Shown: one piece after another, positions 54,996 to 64,000 of the stretch
Position numbering within the stretch: position 1 is the first letter of the stretch
How the letters are laid out: the number at the start of each line of letters is the position of its first letter
Assembly (NCBI RefSeq): GCF_040869045.1
Contig: NC_090322.1
Coordinates: 77,337,675 to 77,401,674, forward strand
Direction of reading: 5' to 3'
Origin: Eurosta solidaginis
Taxonomy: Eukaryota > Arthropoda > Insecta > Diptera > Tephritidae
Length of the DNA: 64,000 nucleotides
Notes under the pieces: generated by a model
Seen by the model: the letters and a program-made list of their open reading frames with translations, nothing else
What the model was told of the DNA's origin: nothing
Databases searched by the model: none
Translations under genes and position numbers: made by a program

Positions 54996-55292
54996 TGTTG
55001 CCGTCAAAGCCAGGCCTTATAGTTCGATCACGATGGGAACCCCCGCGCGCACAATATTTCTTCTGTTGCTGCAATTCTGTTCGTTTATACATTTTGTGCA
55101 CTTGCTTGTGCATACATACATACACATCCGGCAACTTGACATTTCGATTCGGAACAAAGTAGAGAAGGAAGAAACTAAAATTTTTTAAAGCGCCCCCGCT
55201 ATTTTTTATATACTTTATTAATGTGTAGAATTTATAAATAAAGTTATAGCTGCAATTAAACATCAAATAATTCTCCTTCTTTGCCCGCAACA
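54996..55292 (+). repeat. 5' LTR of BEL/Pao element
   Basis: It matches 60694-60931 over the available length. The right end at about 55292 (CCCGCAACA) is a guess from a CA terminus. Confidence 0.6.
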
Positions 55293-55380
55293 AATCTTTA
55301 AAAAAATGTATTGCTTTGCTTTGATCAATTACTTGGAATCGCGATCATTGTTCACCACTAGCACGTGCCAATAAAGGACA

Positions 55381-57050
55381 ATGGCTAAAGCGTTCGCAAG
55401 AATTTATCCAGCGAAATTAGCGGCATCAATTCCGAAATCAACAAATTGTACTCGGGTATTTTCCTAGTTCACACTATTACCCCGTGCAAACATATGCATT
55501 TGTAAGGTATGCGGAAAAAAGGAGGACAAATCTGCAGGGGAAAACTGGGTGCAGTGTGACGAATGGTTTCACTTCGAATGCGCTGGTGTGGATGAAAGTG
55601 TTGAGCAGCGTGATTGGAGTTGAGCTTCCTGTATTGAGAATAACAATATGGGACCAGGGCATACAAACGCAATGCAAGATTCGTCCCAACAGCAAACGCA
55701 GCCCACCCAACCTAATGGCAACGTATTAGAAGTTCGTGAGTGTGTCCCATCGCAACGTCAATCCAATAAAGGCAGTCGTCAACAACAACTTATGTTAGCT
55801 ATGCTCGAAGAGAAACACGATGCAGAAGAACGTTTCATAGAGCAAAAGTATCAGTTACTTGCTCAAATGAATATTAGTGACACAACCGTTATAACTTTAC
55901 CATTTGTTGCCATCAATACCCCGTCACCCTCGCAAGTAGCGGCCAGGCAGGCCATACCGAAAGAGTTGCCTACTTTTAGCGGCGACCCTACTTTAGTGGC
56001 CGATGTTCATCAGCACCTATGAGCACAGTACGTCCATAGCAGGGGTTTCCAACGTAGAAAATATGCTGCATTTGCAGCATTTCCTAAAAGGTAAAGCTGG
56101 CGAGTTGGTGAAGGACAAGTTGCTCCTTCCAACTATGGTACCCGATGTTCTCAGCACACTAAAATGTTTTTTGGTAGACCAGAATACATTTTGGAACGAG
56201 TCATCGCTAAAGCAAGGAAAATGGCTCCTTCAAAGGACACACTTGAGACACTCATAGAGTTTGCACTAGCTGTCCGTAATATATGTGCGACAATGCAAAC
56301 TTGTAAGCTGAACGAACACCTAAACAATCCGATGTTGGTGAAAGAACTTGTAGAGAAATTACCTAATCATCACGAGCTGGCTTGGGCAATGTACCCGCGT
56401 GACAGTGCACCACATATACAACAATTTAGCGAATGGCTTTATCGTATTGCCGAAGCAGCATCAACCGTAGTATCACCTGCCGTCGTTTACAAAACAAGCT
56501 CAGTTAATTCACACAGCAGCAACAATGACATACATCCAAAAACCGACGCACAGCATAACCATGATCAGGGTCTGTTAAAGCAGTATATGTCCAAATGTTT
56601 CGCGTACAATGCTACTGATCACTACGCTGCGCTTTGCTCAACATTCAAAGACTTGCCAGCAAATGAAAGGTGGTCGATGGTAAGAAGGGAAAAGGCATGT
56701 TATCACTGCTTGAAAACTCATCGCAAAGGCTGTTTCTCGAAAAGGGGTTGCGGTACGAACGGTTGCACACAAAAACATCACCCACTTCTGCATAGTGGCG
56801 GCAATGAAAATGCAATTAAGGCAGAAAACGACGAGGCCATTGTAAGCACACATCGTACCCATAACAACGGCAGCCAGTTCTTTCGTATAATGCCAGTGAA
56901 GCTGCATGCGGCAGGTAAGACAATCGAAGTTTTCGCGTTCCTGGACGAAGGGTCGTCTATGACACTCATCGTTGAGTCAACATTCAAAAGGCTCGGCATG
57001 AACGGCGTACCAGCACCAATATGTATACATCGGTGCGAGCGTCAATACAA
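55381..57050 (+). pseudogene. BEL/Pao Gag with N-terminal PHD-like finger, and protease
   Basis: ATG 55381 begins MAKAFARIYPAKLAA. After a TAG near 55467, the same frame has CICKVCGKKEDKSAGENWVQ, CDEWFHFECAGVDES and a TGA where the last Cys pair should start (about 55490-55640), a degraded PHD finger. A Gln-rich linker follows, then a capsid-like DUF1759 region (KELPTFSGDP, FISTYEHSTSIAG, LVKELVEKLPNHHELAWAMY) in three frames (shifts near 56005 and 56166). A Cys/His cluster (CYHCLKTHRKGC, GCGTNGCTQKHHPLLH) lies near 56700-56795. The BEL protease loop FLDEGSSMTLI is near 56940. Confidence 0.8.
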
Positions 57051-57518
57051 ATATCCACAACAGACAGCAACAGACTGCTTTGGTTAAATAACGTTCATAC
57101 AATAAAGAATCTAGCTCTAGCGAAACAGTCGATGAACGCGAGCGAGCTGCGTCGCGCATACCCTTATTTAAGGGACATACCTTTACCATCTTACGATGAT
57201 GTTCAACCAATTTTGCTTATAGGAGCTGACAATTGGAAAATCGCTGTACCTCGAAAAATACGCGAACAACGTCGTCACGACCGAATCGCATCTAAGTGTT
57301 GGTTAGGGTGGAGTATCCAAAGCGCTTCGACCGCACCAACATATGTAACCATGCCTCATTGTGAATGCAAATGGCAAGAATTACACGACGCCGTTAAAGA
57401 AAGCTTCAGCTTGGATGTCGATAAACAGCAAAATATAATGTCAAACGACGACAAACGAGCTATTGAAGTGCTGGACCAAACGTGCGCTAAAGTAAATGTC
57501 GAAGTCGGCCTGTTATGA
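57021..57518 (+). pseudogene. BEL/Pao protease-RT linker (DUF1758-type end)
   Basis: 166 residues with ASELRRAYPYLRDIPLPSYD, ILLIGADNWKIAVPRKIREQ and GWSIQSASTAP, the usual end of the BEL protease region and connector. The frame enters from Gag by a shift near 57030 and closes at TGA 57516. Sequence coding for RDEDYSLPESYNNALQ continues past the stop. Confidence 0.75.
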
Positions 57519-59288
57519 CGCGACGAGGACTACAGCCTGCCCGAGAGCTACAACAACGCACTTCAGTGTCTCCACTGTGTAAAGGCTAAAATTAAACGAG
57601 AGCCGCTACTGTACGAAAAAATCGATAACCTAGTCCACAATTTAATACAAAAGAATTACGCATTTCAACTATCGTAGGCCGACATGGCTATCAACAATAA
57701 GCATATCTGGTATCTACCGATTGTCATAGCAGCAAATCCGAACAAGCCTAATAAAATTAGACTAGTGTGGGATGCGGCAGCGAAGCCGCATGGTACGTCA
57801 TTGAATGATCATTTACTCACGGGACCAGATCTGCTACAACCTCTTACCGAAATTCTACTGAGTTTCAGAGTGGGAAAGGTGGCAATATCCGCCGACATCG
57901 CTGAAATGTTTCATAGGATAAATATTCGCGAAGAGGGCATGCACGCACAACGCTTTTTGTGGTTCGACCAAATCAGCGGTCAAACAAACGCATATGTCAT
58001 GAGAGCTATGACCTTCGGCATAAACTGTGGTCCATGCATTGCTCACTACGTCGGAAACAAAAATGCCGAAGAGAAACGTCTGAGGTATCCCAGAGCATAC
58101 GAGGCAATCCGCAACGCACACTATGTTGATGATTACATAGACAGCGCCGAAAACGTAGAAGCCGCATTTGCGGTGGCAGACGAAGTTCGCACTGTTCATC
58201 GCGCTGGTGGATTTGACCTTAGACACTGGGCTTCGAACTCGTCTACAGTCCTTCGACAGCTTTCAAATATTGACCCAGCAGAACAAGTCCCAGTACAATT
58301 CGAAGAGGCCGAAAAGGTTCTAGGTATGTATTGGGACCCGTATAACATTTTTAAGTATATTTTCAGGTTCGCACGGTTGCGTATAGATATCTTAGCGGAG
58401 GAGGTCGTTCCAACAAAACGTGAGGATTTGCAGGTCCTAATGTCCATCTTCGACCCATTGGGACTGGTCGCTTGTTACACAGTTGGCCTGAAAATATCTT
58501 TACAGCGGGTGTGGCGAGTTAATATTGGCTGGGACGAAGAGCTCTCTGAAGAGCTTGCCGAAGGTTGGCGACATTGGAAGCGTACGCTGCCTCCAATGCA
58601 ATCAGTCGAAATCCCGAGGTGCTACTCACAACAATTTCATGATGGGGCGCGTGTAGAATTGCATACGTTCGTTGATGCAAGCGAGTACACTTACGCAGCG
58701 GCTTGCTACTTAAGAGTAGCGCAAGAAGATGTTGTCGATGTGTCGTTAGTGGCTGCGAAAAGCAAGGTCGCCCATCTAAAAACTCTTTCCATTCCTCGTA
58801 TGGAATTGAAAGCTGTGTTAATGGGCTTGCGCTTGTCCCGACGTATTATCAATGTGCGCAAACTCAATACACAAAACGTCACGTATTGGTCAGATTCGAG
58901 GACGGTTTTACAGTGGTTGAAGATGGACCCACGCAAATTTCAACAATTCGTTATGCATCGTATTGGCCAGATACTTGAAAACTCAGACGCCAGGCAGTGG
59001 CGATGGGTCCCACCGAAATTTAATGTGGCAGACGCAGCAACCAAGGTCAGCAGTCCAGTGCCAATTACACAGTGGTTGCACGGTACCGATTTTCTATGGA
59101 AGGCGAGCTTTGAATGGCCCGAATTCGAGTGCACTATTACTGAGGATGTCGATATGAGCGAGTTGCGGAAACATGTATATGTAGTGAGCAAAGTTTCATC
59201 TATACCGATAAACGTTAAATATTTTTCCGACTGGCGCAGGCTTTATAGGGCCGTCGCCACATTTGTCTTATACATTGCCAAGCTATGA
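57519..59288 (+). pseudogene. BEL/Pao reverse transcriptase and RNase H
   Basis: Coding actually begins before the Met at 57684; a TAG near 57677 lies within it. RT motifs: KIRLVWDAAAKPHGTSLNDH, VAISADIAEMFHRINI with the first Asp, MTFGINCGPCIAHYV, and NAHYVDDYIDSAE with the catalytic YVDD (about 58118-58135), the form typical of BEL/Pao. A BEL-type connection (RWRHWKRTLPP-like) leads to RNase H with LHTFVDASEYTYAAACYL, VAAKSKVAHLKTLSIPRMEL and VTYWSDSRTVLQWL. The frame is open for 534 residues to TGA 59286, the longest intact stretch in the window. Confidence 0.85.
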
Positions 59289-60346
59289 GCTGCTGTACAC
59301 GGCTACATCAATCTGAACACCATTACGCCAGAGATGATCCAGAGCATAGAGAATCTTCTCATTAAACAATCGCAGCTTGAATCATTCTCACCTGAGATCA
59401 GTGCATTATGTGCTAAGCAACCACTAAGCAAACGAAATCGATTGTCTGGGCTAAACGCTTACCTAGACAAAAATGGAGTAATGCGCATACAAGGAAGAGC
59501 CAGTTCTATCAATTGCCATATGGATGATATAGTAATGCCGCGAGAGAGTCATACAACAGTCCTTATCGTACGAGCATTACACGAAAATGATCACCATATG
59601 TCTCACGAAACGGTTATTAATAACATCAAATCTTCATACTATATACCCCGTTTGCTCGTGTTGTACAAAGCGGTACGCCAATTATGGCAAAACTGCAAGC
59701 TTTACTCAACAGTACCTATACCACCACAAATGGCGCCTATACACACTGCGAGACTGGCCAGCTTCGCCAAGCCATTCATTTATACCGGCGTAGATTATTT
59801 CGGGCCAATTCTCGTGAACGTTGGCAGACACAAGGAGAAGAGGTGGGTCGTATTTTTACGTGCTTAACACTTCGTGCGGTACATTTTGAGATAGCTTACA
59901 GTTTGGATACTAGCTCATGCATCATGAGTATATGTAATTTTATGGCAAGGCGCTGCACTCCGTTGGAAATATATTCCGACAATGGCAGGAACTTTAGAGC
60001 AACAGAAAGGCTTGTTCGTGACCAAATTATCAAAATCAATTTCGACGAAATTACTATTAAATGCGATCGCATCAAGTGGCACTTTAACCCGCCAAGCGCC
60101 CCACATGTGGGAGGTGCATGGGAACGCCTCGATCGATCAACGAAAACCACGTTACGAAGCATCTGTCCAGCTTACTCATTCAACGACGAAAGTCTTCGTT
60201 GCGCTTTGATGGAAGCTGAATTCATCATTAATTCTCGGCCGCTCACCTTTGTAAGCCTCGATTCGAGTGATGACATTGCCCTGACACTAAATCATTTGCT
60301 TATTGGGCAGCCGACGGGTACAAGCCTGCTTGTACTGATGACATGA
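59289..60346 (+). pseudogene. BEL/Pao integrase
   Basis: The first part (59334-59867) carries IQGRASSINCHMDD, an HHxxH-type region (ENDHHMSHETVINNIKSSYY) and GVDYFGPILVN with the first catalytic Asp. After a frame change near 59850 the second part has TLRAVHFEIAYSLD, IYSDNGRNFRAT with the second Asp, and PHVGGAWERLDRS with the Glu. All three DDE residues are present in two frames. The frame ends at TGA near 60346. Confidence 0.8.
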
Positions 60347-60666
60347 ACATAAGGCAGCGGTGGCGTCAAGTGCAACTATTCGGAGATCGTTTTTGGCAAC
60401 GATGGGTGAGGGAATATACACCTGTACTTACGAGATGCGTTAAATGGTTTATGAAATGCACGCCGTTGACGGTGGCCGACATCGTAATCGTGTTAGAAGA
60501 AAACCTGCCGAGAAATATGTGCCCCAAAGTTAGAATAGTGAAGACAGTGGTGGCGAAAGATGGTCAAGTAAGAAGAGTAAGCATAAAGACGAGCCTAGGA
60601 GTGATGGAAAGACCAGCGACGAAGGTGGCCAAACTGGATGTCGGCATTGAATATGGCGATAAATAA
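60343..60666 (+). pseudogene. BEL/Pao C-terminal DUF5641-like domain
   Basis: It continues the integrase after a frame change: RQRWRQVQLFGDRFWQRWVR, GDxV-like VADIVIVLEENLPRN, and RIVKTVVAKDGQVRRVSIKT. This Trp-rich then beta-strand-rich segment normally ends BEL/Pao polyproteins. TAA at 60664 is the probable true end, 28 bp before the 3' LTR. Confidence 0.75.
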
Positions 60667-60693
60667 TCCGTAGGTAATTTACGAAGGGGGCGA

Positions 60694-60931
60694 TGTTGCC
60701 GTCAAAGTCAGGCCTCATCGTTCGATCACGATGGCAACCCCCGCGCGCACAATAATATTCCTTCTGTTGCTACAATTCTGTTCGTTCATACATTTTCTGC
60801 TTGTGCATACATACATACACATCCGGCAACTTGACATTTCGATTCGGAACAAAGGAGAGAAGGAAGAAAATAAATTTTTTTAAAGCGCTCCCGCTATTTT
60901 TTATATACTTTATTAAATACTGTATTAATAT
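60694..60931 (+). repeat. 3' LTR of BEL/Pao element, interrupted
   Basis: It matches the first 225 bp or so of the 5' LTR, then is broken at 60931 by the SAP-Gag element. The bases ATAT (60928-60931) next to the new LTR suggest the same 4-bp target preference as copy 1. Confidence 0.8.
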
Positions 60932-61548
60932 TGTAACGAATTTACTTGCAAATCCTCTTATTTGCCCTTGTGCTAAGTTCAAATCACTAAACTGTTGAAT
61001 AAATAACTCCAATATGTAATAATGCAAAATGACCTTTATTAAAGTACTTCACAATAACACTCAAACTGTGCAACGAATAGCTTGCTTAATAACCAAACTG
61101 ATTGATAGCTCAAATGAAACTCTACTATTCAAAATAATACTGCTCTTGCTCGCTAGATAGCGTCTTAATCGAAATCTCAAATCAAACTGAATTCCAGCGC
61201 CTCTACAATTGCCGCCCTTTATACTCTCGGATTTCAACGTTCGCATCTTCTAGGCGCTTCCAGAATCTACTAGTCCAGCAGCTCTCAAACTTCTCAGCTG
61301 TAACTACAATTGCATGATTTTATAGTTTTTCTCATTGCATACTTTCAGGAGTATTTCAGATATATGCACGTGTTTGTGCAATAACTTTCCGCTGCTCCTA
61401 TACGTACATGGTACATATGTGTAGACGCAATTATTGTTTCGTTTATGTAGTAGATACATAATGATTGATCTATGGATGTGCATGATATCACTGTTTAGCA
61501 TCGGCTTAGAGTTGGCAGCACCCCTTAGTTTTGCTAATATTCGAAACA
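60932..61548 (-). repeat. 3' LTR of SAP-Gag element, copy 2
   Basis: About 617 bp, TGTTTCGAATATTAGC (one substitution in the start) to CGTTACA on the minus strand. It carries the AATAAAGG-type signal in complement near 61030. Confidence 0.85.
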
Positions 61549-61559
61549 CTGACCTCCAC

Positions 61560-62030
61560 CTAAGTGTGATCGTCCCGATCAGACAAATATCCCGATCTAA
61601 ACGCCGCTAGCATCTCCAAATGTACCACTTTTCTAATTCGTGGTTTCCCAGTGGTTTTTATGCGGTAGACTTTGTACCGGCCTTCCCAACTGCACCGAAA
61701 TTTGGCTGGAACACCTTTCCGCCGGTGAGGGTTGTTTAACAGTACAAATACTCCCTCCAAGAAACCTTCCGAATTTTTTTTCTCGTTGTACCTGCGTTTC
61801 ATCTTACTACTCATTATTCTTGATCATTCCCTCGCACTCTGTTGTTTGGCCAATGAATTTCTTCGCAGAGCTTGCACTTGACAGATTGACTTTGCATCAT
61901 CATTATCGTCTTGATGTTTCACAACATTAGTGCGCGCTGGCTTGAAACCACCCTTGCATTCTTTCTGAAAAATTCTTTCAGTTGTTTTAGTGCGTCCGTT
62001 AGGGTTTATTTGGCCCATTCGATCCATCAA
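61560..62030 (-). pseudogene. Linker and integrase C-terminal tail, copy 2
   Basis: SSKMKRRYNEKKNSEGFLEG, then NNPHRRKGVPAKFRCSWEG and KVVHLEMLAAFRSGYLSDRD (61814-61560). Upstream is the linker (NGRTKTTERIFQKECKGGFK, QVQALRRNSLAKQQSARE). A 9-base stretch plus a frame change near 61815 separates the two. Confidence 0.75.
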
Positions 62031-62700
62031 CCTTTTTTTTTGACTTTCGTGGCCTTTGTCGGGTCTTCTCCACCATTACTCGATTAGTACTGAACCCTTT
62101 CTCCAACTTGAAGTTAAGTAGTATATCCTGGTTCTCATAACGCATCACCCTTCTCTGCATATCGATCTTGATGTCATGGTCAACCAAGAAGTCTACTCCC
62201 AATATGACTTCTCCAACGATCTTCGCCGCAACGAATTTGTGTAGAACCATGACCTTTCCAATCAAGACTTCACATATCACTTCTCCCTGAACTTGGTTAT
62301 ACTCGCCAGTGACCGTACGCAACCTTGCTCCAGGTAACGGTTTTATTCTCCTGTTGACCAAGTCAGATCGGATCAAGGAATGAGATGCGCCCGTATCTAT
62401 AATCAGTACAAGTTCTTTACCATCCACATTCCCTCTGACGGTAAGACTGCTCAATTTTCTACCAATTTGCAACACAGATATCACAGGGCATTAAATAGCT
62501 GGACCTAGCTCTCGATCTCTACCTCTTACTCGCTCTTGCTCATCTCCTCCAGCTTTGCGTTTACGGCCACCCACATTGTTGGAACTATTAGGACCAAGAT
62601 CGCAATGACGTGCAATGTGACCGGACTTCCCGCATTTGAAGCATTTGATAACTTTTTCACTCCGCTTTTGCGATTCTTTCACCGCCTCCAATATTGCGTC
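61999..62700 (-). pseudogene. Zinc knuckle and retropepsin, copy 2
   Basis: Zinc knuckle CFKCGKSGHIARHC at about 62643-62602, then a basic linker, then a TAA at 62490 where copy 1 has GAA. The protease follows: LIIDTGASHSLIRSDLVNRR (near 62400) and VILGVDFLVDHDIKIDMQRR (near 62190). Apart from the single nonsense change the region is intact and very close to copy 1. Confidence 0.8.
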
Positions 62701-63330
62701 TACCCACTCTAGCTTTCTACTTCCACACGGCGTGCTTTGAAAACTGGCTTACACAGAAGCGATGCTGTTTCCTGAATCAGAGCTTGTGACACCGTTTCTG
62801 CGAATGTTGGCTTTGTGTTTGAGTTTGTAGCTCGCTTTGTTTCGACGTCCCCATTATATAAAGCTCTGAATCTTTACCCGTTCAGTGTATTCCACGGGTG
62901 CGTCCGCATTCGCTAAATGTGCTAGCCTTTCAATATCCGACGCAAACTCTTCCAATGTTTCACCAGGCCTCTGGAAGCGGTTCAGCAACTCCATTTTGTC
63001 TCCTATGCTCAGTTCCGTATCGTCTCTCTAGAGCGCCCATCAATACTTCATAACAGTTCCGTTCGCCCTCTGGAATGGTTTGTAAAATCTCAGCTGCATG
63101 CCCTTTCAACGCCATGAATAGTGCAGCAACTTTATCTTCAGCATTCCAGTTGTTCACTGTTGCGGTCTTCTCAAACTGTAGCTTAAAGACCTGGAAAGGA
63201 ACAGAGCCGTCAAAAGATGGAGTTTTTACCTTCGTATTGCTTGCTGAAACAACTGGGCGAATTAGTTGCAACTCCTGTATATGACCTCGCAATCTTTCAA
63301 TCTCGGCATAGATTTTGTTCTCAAGTTGCT
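62701..63330 (-). pseudogene. Gag C-terminal half, copy 2
   Basis: Capsid-like frame 63292-62960: GHIQELQLIRPVVSASNTKV, then SFDGSVPFQVFKLQFEK and YEVLMGALERRYGTEHRR. Downstream it continues in other frames, including a segment (about 18 codons near 62760-62810) that is absent from copy 1. The SAP and coiled-coil part is missing because of the junction at 63330. Confidence 0.75.
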
Positions 63331-64000
63331 CCCTCCAAGAAACCTTCCGAATTTTTTTTCTCGTTGTACCTGCGTTTCATCTTACTACTCATTATTCTTG
63401 ATCATTCCCTCGCACTCTGTTGTTTAGCCAATGAACTTCTTCGCAGAGCTTGCACTTGACAGATTGACTTTGCATTATCATTATCGCCTTGATGTTTCAC
63501 AACAGTAGTGCGCGCTGGCTTGAAACCACCCTTACATTCTTTCTGAAAAATTCTTTCAGTTGTTTTAGTGCGTCCATTAGGGTTTGTCAATGCCGGTCTT
63601 TTTCTCGCAGGTACTTTTAATTTCGCTTTATTTGGCCCATTCGATCCATAAACCTTTTCTTTTGACTTTCGTGGCCTTTTTCGGGTCTTCTCCACCATTA
63701 CTCGATTACTACTGAACCCTTTCTCCAACTTGAAGTTAAGTAGTATATCCTGGTTCTCATAATGCATCACCCTTCTCTGCATATCGATCTTGATGTCATG
63801 GTCAACCAAGAAGTCTACTCCCAATATGACTTCTTCAACGATCTTCGCCACAACGAATTTGTGTAGACCTTTCCATTCAAGACTTCACATATCACTTCTC
63901 CCTGAACTTGGTTATACTCGCCAGTGACCGTACGCAACCTTGCTCTAGGTAACGGTTTTATTCCCCTGTTGACCAAGTCAGATCGTATCAAGGAATGAGA
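63331..64000 (-). mobile_element. SAP-Gag LTR element, copy 3 (partial, runs off the window)
   Basis: Reading leftward from 64000: the protease (VILGVDFLVDHDIKIDMQRR, from about 63840), linker (VPARKRPALTNPNGRTKTTE, KECKGGFKPARTTVVKHQGD, QVQALRRSSLAKQQSARE) and the first part of the integrase tail, ending at NSEGFLEG at 63331. It has the same protease-to-integrase-tail arrangement as copies 1 and 2 and preserves the linker that copies 1 and 2 have partly lost. Confidence 0.85.
63402..63851 (-). pseudogene. Protease end and linker, copy 3
   Basis: This is the longest uninterrupted linker frame of the three copies, 149 residues with no stop between the retropepsin ILG motif and the SAKQQ-type segment before the integrase tail. 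The first Met is internal. Near 63868 the sequence has small deletions relative to copy 2. Confidence 0.7.

Larger units (their letters stand above)
54996..60931 (+). mobile_element. BEL/Pao LTR retrotransposon, nearly complete
   Basis: The 5' LTR starts TGTTGCCGTCAAAG at 54996 and the 3' LTR at 60694, preceded by the purine tract ACGAAGGGGGCGA. Gag, protease, RT, RNase H, integrase and a DUF5641-type C-terminal domain follow the BEL/Pao order. Frameshifts and stops are scattered through it. The 3' LTR is cut at 60931 by a SAP-Gag element. The 5' LTR retains about 295 bp, but its exact end and the primer site were not found. Confidence 0.85.
60932..63330 (-). mobile_element. SAP-Gag LTR element, copy 2 (minus strand, 3' part)
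   Basis: The 3' LTR is 60932-61548. Reading upstream there are the integrase tail, protease, zinc knuckle and the second half of Gag up to 63330, where the sequence jumps to the integrase tail of another copy. RT, RNase H and integrase core are absent exactly as in copy 1. Confidence 0.85.

Noticed and set aside
1..64000. tRNA, rRNA or other structured RNA genes
   Set aside because: I saw no cloverleaf-like or rRNA-like sequence by eye. Primer sites imply tRNAs elsewhere in the genome only. A covariance-model search would be decisive.

Overview
The window is eukaryotic and looks like repeat-rich DNA from a fly, probably a tephritid fruit fly or close relative. The grounds are the element types: a 17.6/297-type gypsy element with a tRNA-Ser-like primer site, an Osvaldo/Ulysses-like gypsy element, BEL/Pao, RTE, jockey-type and CR1-like retroposons, and a dispersed fly repeat with internal satellite. 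The placement is an inference. I see no intact host gene, tRNA, rRNA or CRISPR array. The only non-transposon-like coding material is a broken, intron-bearing DUF4806-like gene fragment present twice (2388-3175 and 5271-6058).

Layout. 1-1830: minus-strand RTE retroposon. 1831-9646: two nearly identical 2188-bp blocks (1831-4018 and 4714-6901, offset exactly 2883 bp), each with a jockey-type gag scrap, the DUF4806-like fragment and the start of a repeat element whose core is a 130-bp satellite; only the second runs on through the array to the element's far end. 10451-11053: a hairpin (foldback) element. 11355-12646: 5' part of a CR1-like retroposon; a matching 3' part is at 53907-54995. Between these lies about 41 kb of other mobile DNA.

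12647-19567 is a second RTE copy, minus strand, split by a 382-bp insert and by an LTR element (15653-19227) whose Gag has a SAP domain and which lacks RT, RNase H and the integrase core. 19568-38955 is an Osvaldo-like gypsy element on the minus strand: 3' LTR 19568-25324 (itself carrying a CR1-like scrap and a 1.06-kb foldback), integrase, RNase H, an RT with its core deleted, a 3.6-kb jockey-type insertion (28108-31740), protease, Gag, leader, and a 5' LTR with a 1.6-kb inversion. 38956-53906 is a second, partial copy. Its roughly 4-kb LTR is interrupted at a 60-bp GC-rich minisatellite by a 17.6-like element (44665-52076), which in turn holds a 2.0-kb Harbinger-like palindromic element packed with a 45-bp minisatellite (45688-47706). 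The first copy carries the same two insertions at the same sites, so about 7.09 kb was duplicated in tandem.

54996-60931 is a nearly full-length but broken BEL/Pao element with a PHD-like finger at the start of Gag. Its 3' LTR is interrupted by a second SAP-Gag element (60932-63330, minus), fused to part of a third (63331-64000, minus). All three SAP-Gag copies share the same missing pol segment, which suggests a non-autonomous family.

The genes here do not form a pathway. They record successive insertion, duplication, inversion and decay. Almost every coding region has stops or frameshifts. Boundaries were found by comparing copies by eye; percentages and domain names without computed support should be read as estimates.
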